This document shows positions 15,366-18,060 of a DNA stretch of 18,060 bases, one piece after another (the stretch's first letter is position 1; every line of letters begins with the position of its first letter). The notes beneath the pieces were generated by a model. That model did not search any database, was not told where the DNA came from, and saw only the letters and a list, made by a program, of their open reading frames with translations. A program made the translations under genes and the position numbers. This DNA comes from Spirochaetota bacterium (GTDB lineage: Bacteria > Spirochaetota > Spirochaetia > Sphaerochaetales > Sphaerochaetaceae): assembly GCA_023401595.1 (NCBI GenBank), contig JAEXDQ010000057.1, positions 1-18,060 of the forward strand. Direction: 5' to 3'.

Positions 15366-16106
15366 TCATGGATGGACAGGATGACGCAACGCCGGGATAC
15401 AGACGGCGACGATATCCCTTGTAATCCGCTCTATCGTCTCATCCTCCAGGAAGGAAACTCCCTCCTCGTCCAGTCCGGCGGCCCAGTTGATGGAAAATGC
15501 GATGGCGGCGAACGGGATACCGGCTTCCGCGGCGAGGATGGTTTCCGTGGCCGCCGTCATGCCTACATAGTCGCCGCCAAGTATCCTGAACATACGGATT
15601 TCCGCGGGAGTCTCCAACCGGGGACCGTTCGTACAGACATAGGTCCCCTTCACGACGATATCGCGGTTGCCATGCTCCAACGCAGAACGGGCGATCGCCT
15701 TGCGTAACGGCAGGCTATAAGGCTGAACCATCGCCACATGCTTCACACCGGCGTCGCCACCTGTAAAAAACGTATGTTCACGGCCGCCCCCGGTCATGTC
15801 GATGAACTGATCCACCAAGCCCCAGGAGCCGGGCGGCAACAGCCCGGTGATTGACCCCACGGCGTACATGCCTATGGTCTGCCCGACCCCCAGCTGTTTC
15901 AAAGCGGAGATATTCGCCCTGTAGTTGATCAAATGAGGCGGTAACGAATGTCCTACGCTATGCCGGGGCAGAAACACGAGGTCCGCGTTTTCCCCGGAGC
16001 CTTCGAACAGCTCCACAGCTCCATACGGCGTCTGTACGACACGCTGCATCATATCTATCGGAAACGAGGAATCGATACCGGTTCCTCCGATAATGGCGGA
16101 TTTCAT
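15366..16106 (-). CDS. MTA/MTI phosphorylase (family 2 purine nucleoside phosphorylase)
   Basis: The 246-residue protein is a trimeric-type (PNP/MTAP family) nucleoside phosphorylase. It shows GGTGID (7-12), the phosphate-binding block FLPRHSVGHSLPPHLINYRA (45-64), TNGPRLETPAEIRMF (159-173) and GMTAATE (182-188). The base-recognition loop reads INWAAGL with Asn207. Adenine-specific MTAPs have Asp there ('TDYD'), whereas methylthioinosine and 6-oxopurine enzymes have 'NWAAG' or 'NYAAG'. It splits the nucleoside with phosphate to 5-methylthioribose-1-phosphate plus base, and the predicted substrate is MTI or another 6-oxopurine nucleoside. AGGAGG lies 5 bases before ATG. The start overlaps the isomerase stop by ATGA, so the two are translationally coupled. 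The phosphorylase call is firm; the substrate is inference. Confidence 0.88.
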   Translation of the reverse strand: MKSAIIGGTGIDSSFPIDMMQRVVQTPYGAVELFEGSGENADLVFLPRHSVGHSLPPHLINYRANISALKQLGVGQTIGMYAVGSITGLLPPGSWGLVDQFIDMTGGGREHTFFTGGDAGVKHVAMVQPYSLPLRKAIARSALEHGNRDIVVKGTYVCTNGPRLETPAEIRMFRILGGDYVGMTAATETILAAEAGIPFAAIAFSINWAAGLDEEGVSFLEDETIERITRDIVAVCIPALRHPVHP

Positions 16107-17215
16107 GTCGCCTCCTCAAAATGTCTGACACCAGGTCGCGAAAACACATGATTTCCGATCTGTTCAGGTTTGAATATTCCTTCAGCGGTGATGACCGAGC
16201 TTACGAAACGTGATGGTATGATATCGAAAGCCGGGTAGCGCCCTGTAATATCGGGGCTTGTAGTGGGGTTTCCCAGCGCATGGCACGTCTCCCGCCCATC
16301 CCTCTCTTCCATCACAATGTCGGAACGTCCACGTCGGGAACAGTCGGGAGCCATGGAGAAAGCGTAATATGGAATACCAAAAACATGTGCGCAGACAGCG
16401 TTAGCCAACGTACCGGTCTTGTTTACGACAGTACCATCGGCACAGACAAGGTCCGCCGCCGTCATATACCGGTCAATTATTCCTTCTTCAATATAATGAG
16501 CCCCCATCCCATCGCAAATCAGCCGGACGTCAAAGCCAAGCTCATCAAGGCTTGGAGCGGTTAACCGGGCTCCTTGAAAATAGGGGCGCGTCTCGGAGAC
16601 ATATATAGATGCGGTGCGGCCTTCCTGACGTGCGAAAAGCAGGCTCAGCAGAAACGTATGCTCCGCGAAGCAGGTCGTCAATATCCTGTCTCCGTCCCGA
16701 ATCAGAGTCGCGCCAAAGCGGCCCATCCGTTCATATACGGAATCGAACGCAGCCTCACGTTCCCGCACCAGCGCCACGATAGCGTCCGATACGACAGCGG
16801 CGGTTCCGGCTTTGCCATGGCCAGGTTCGGGAGCGTCCGCGAAAAGAGGTCTGATGTCTTCGAGTAATCCGTCAAGCGTCCGGGCCATCGTCGTGTTCGT
16901 CGGCCGCGACGCCTTCAGAGTTCGGCAAGCGCCGGCAAAGGTATCGAAGGTCCGGGGAACGGCTCCATGACGCATCTTGGTCGCAAGCCATTCAACCGTC
17001 GTGAGGGAAACCTGCAACGGCCCGCCCCCCTGCGTGACCATCTCCCTGATCGCTCTCGCGACCTCCTCCACGGTATGGCAGGGTACGAAACGCCGTTCAA
17101 ATGGAAAGACCCGACGATCTCCAATCAACAGGGCATTGCCTTCGATGCGGGCTATGTTCCTTTTCTGAAGCAGAAAGGGCAACAAGGAGTCTATGTCACG
17201 ACCAACGGTATCCAT
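16103..17215 (-). CDS. MtnA-like methylthioribose-1-phosphate isomerase (eIF2B-fold), divergent
   Basis: The protein has 370 residues from the ATG at 17215. Upstream in-frame ATGs at 17278 and 17287 would add up to 24 residues that look unlike the family. No good ribosome site marks any of them, and a hairpin (17251-17276) sits in that extension. MtnA landmarks are visible: RPT (104-106), ILTTCFAEH with the catalytic-type Cys182, ETRPYFQGARLTA, CDGMGAHY, CADGTVVNKTGT with Asp260, MEERDGRE and YPAFDIIPSRFVSSVITAEG. MtnA converts methylthioribose-1-phosphate to methylthioribulose-1-phosphate in methionine salvage. The usual RGAPAIG block is replaced by QGGGPLQV, and the loop after CAD is shortened. 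It may therefore act on a related sugar phosphate such as ribose-1-phosphate. Coupling with the phosphorylase supports a sugar-1-phosphate substrate. Confidence 0.82.
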   Translation of the reverse strand: MDTVGRDIDSLLPFLLQKRNIARIEGNALLIGDRRVFPFERRFVPCHTVEEVARAIREMVTQGGGPLQVSLTTVEWLATKMRHGAVPRTFDTFAGACRTLKASRPTNTTMARTLDGLLEDIRPLFADAPEPGHGKAGTAAVVSDAIVALVREREAAFDSVYERMGRFGATLIRDGDRILTTCFAEHTFLLSLLFARQEGRTASIYVSETRPYFQGARLTAPSLDELGFDVRLICDGMGAHYIEEGIIDRYMTAADLVCADGTVVNKTGTLANAVCAHVFGIPYYAFSMAPDCSRRGRSDIVMEERDGRETCHALGNPTTSPDITGRYPAFDIIPSRFVSSVITAEGIFKPEQIGNHVFSRPGVRHFEEAT

Positions 17216-17250
17216 ACCGATATAGTACAGAGAAGCAATGAAAACGTAAA

Positions 17251-17276
17251 GGCACTCCGCATTCCTGCGGCATGCC
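17251..17276 (-). other. Hairpin between deaminase and isomerase genes
   Basis: GGCA-ct-CCGCA (17251-17261) pairs with TGCGG-ca-TGCC (17266-17276) around a 4-base loop. If the isomerase starts at 17215, this lies in the intercistronic gap and could modulate the downstream genes. If translation starts at 17287, it is inside the coding region. Confidence 0.35.
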
Positions 17277-17317
17277 ATATATTCCATGAGAAAAACAGGG
17301 GTACGGGAAACCGGCGG

Positions 17318-17830
17318 TCAGTCTTTCTTCCAGAAATTCCGGTGGTCGGCGACGATCGCTTCTATCAACGTCGGATCGTCGACGGGACCGACGATCACCA
17401 TGTCCTTCTGTCCATGTTCCAGCACGGCTTGTGCAGGAAGCGACAAGGTCGGGTTCTCATCGTGGGCTCCGGTCAAAGACAGGAGCTGCGCTTCGGTCAG
17501 CCCGAATACGAGCCTGCGGATATTCGTCCAGTACATAGCTCCGGTACACATGGCGCAAGGTTCAAAATTTGAATAAAGCGTACAGGTCGAAAGAAATTCA
17601 GGGGAATATTCACGGCCGGCGCGAATCATCAGGTTCGTTTCGGCATGCAGACAGGGACTACCTCCCCTACTGTCATTCCCTTGTGTCATCAAAATATTTC
17701 CGTCCTTGTCAGCGAGCAACGCGCCGAACGGATGGTTACCTGCGGCCATGGCCTCCTTCGCGACTTTTACAGTCTCGTACAGCAGTTCAATATCCTTCTC
17801 TGTCGGTTGTTCACGTCGTACTCTGCCCAT
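17318..17830 (-). CDS. Zinc-dependent nucleoside/base deaminase (CDA fold, COG0590-like)
   Basis: The 170-residue protein starts at the ATG at 17830, which has AGGAG 7 bases upstream. An in-frame GTG at 17848 would add six residues but has no such site. The zinc motifs are HAE (62-64, catalytic Glu64) and PCAMC (91-95), within EPCAMCTGAMYW. Conserved flanks HPFGALLADKDG and LTGAHDENPTLSLP place it among guanine-deaminase/TadA-like enzymes, but in a distinct subgroup. It removes an amino group from a purine or pyrimidine ring using Zn-bound water. The substrate is not assigned. Its position ahead of a phosphorylase with a 6-oxopurine-type pocket suggests adenine, MTA or guanine. It is first in the minus-strand cluster behind a promoter at 17863-17892. 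Confidence 0.88.
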   Translation of the reverse strand: MGRVRREQPTEKDIELLYETVKVAKEAMAAGNHPFGALLADKDGNILMTQGNDSRGGSPCLHAETNLMIRAGREYSPEFLSTCTLYSNFEPCAMCTGAMYWTNIRRLVFGLTEAQLLSLTGAHDENPTLSLPAQAVLEHGQKDMVIVGPVDDPTLIEAIVADHRNFWKKD

Positions 17831-17862
17831 AACATTTCTCCTAAGCACACTACTTTTTTCAC

Positions 17863-17892
17863 ATCATAGCGCTGATGAAGAACCCAGAGCAA
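17863..17892 (-). promoter_or_regulatory. Promoter for the deaminase-isomerase-phosphorylase cluster
   Basis: On the minus strand TTGCTC (17892-17887) is followed after 18 bases by TATGAT (17868-17863, 5 of 6 to consensus). The deaminase ATG lies about 30 bases beyond the -10. Confidence 0.45.
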
Positions 17893-17934
17893 CACTACCA
17901 CGGAGCTTCTGACAGCGCAACAACTTTCTTTTCT

Positions 17935-17982
17935 CTAGGGCTCAATCTAGGGCTCAATCTAGGGCTCAATCTAGGGCTCAAT
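17935..17982 (+). repeat. Four perfect 12-bp tandem repeats
   Basis: The unit CTAGGGCTCAAT occurs four times in a row without mismatch and ends exactly where the IS3-like terminus begins. It lies upstream of the deaminase promoter. Copy number may vary by slippage. Confidence 0.95.
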
Positions 17983-18060
17983 TGATCTGCCCCCGATTTA
18001 AGTAACACTTTTTTCTCCACTGATGCCGAGAAGGTAACAGAAGGAGAGAAGATGAAGTAC
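17983..18060 (+). mobile_element. Probable left end of an IS3-family insertion sequence (truncated by window)
   Basis: From 17983 the sequence TGATCTGCCCCCGATTTAAG followed by TAACACTTTTTTC has the look of IS3-family terminal inverted repeats, with 5' TG, a run of C, and an ACACTTT tail. An ORF starting about 70 bases in (18052) fits OrfA of such elements. The right end and transposase are outside the window. Confidence 0.45.
18052..18060 (+). CDS. Start of a plus-strand gene cut by window end (possible IS3 OrfA)
   Basis: ATGAAGTAC (M-K-Y) follows a good ribosome site AAGGAG at 18041-18046 with 5 bases between. Only three codons are visible. The position relative to the IS3-like terminus suggests the HTH-type OrfA of that element. 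Confidence 0.45.

Noticed and set aside
17935..17982. Possible CRISPR-like repeat array
   Set aside because: The units are 12 bp, perfectly contiguous and without spacers, so this is a simple tandem repeat.

Overview
The window reads as a chromosomal segment of a diderm bacterium, most likely a spirochaete of the Sphaerochaeta/Treponema type. The main support is a P13-like outer-membrane protein family typical of spirochaetes, together with lipoprotein and beta-barrel signals and a large soluble multi-PAS GGDEF/EAL protein. The lineage is an inference from protein character; no rRNA is present.

Layout. At the left edge (1-120) is the C-terminal stub of an ISL3-type transposase, followed by tRNA-Pro(UGG) on the minus strand (200-272). 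Next comes a very large minus-strand c-di-GMP enzyme (588-4577): degenerate GGDEF, intact EAL, five PAS-like domains, intact GGDEF. Remnants of one more C-terminal sensory domain lie in two frames beyond its stop (363-592). A signal-peptide beta-barrel protein follows (4861-5649), then about 800 bases without a convincing gene.

The stretch 6300-8430 is visibly AT-rich and looks like a decayed mobile island. It holds an intact class II Fic protein (6442-7602), a broken zinc-ribbon/Vsr-like gene (7774-8041) and the N-terminal scrap of a tyrosine integrase (about 8140-8260). GC-richer DNA resumes with a SAM methyltransferase (8434-9108) and the P13-like protein (9213-9893). A divergent intergenic region carrying a long dyad (10017-10050) and a promoter leads into a complete spermidine/putrescine ABC importer: potA, potB and potC overlap by ATGA, and potD sits behind its own promoter.

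Convergent to pot is a minus-strand cluster (17830 to 14777): a zinc nucleoside/base deaminase, an MtnA-like (eIF2B-fold) isomerase, an MTA/MTI phosphorylase and a GNAT acetyltransferase. The phosphorylase carries Asn where adenine-specific MTAPs carry Asp. This suggests 6-oxopurine (methylthioinosine) specificity and fits a neighbouring deaminase, so the cluster may salvage methylthioadenosine, a by-product of spermidine synthesis, by deamination first. That reading is the most interesting functional hypothesis here. The right edge holds four perfect 12-bp tandem repeats (17935-17982) directly abutting what looks like the left end of an IS3-family element, with the first codons of its ORF at 18052.
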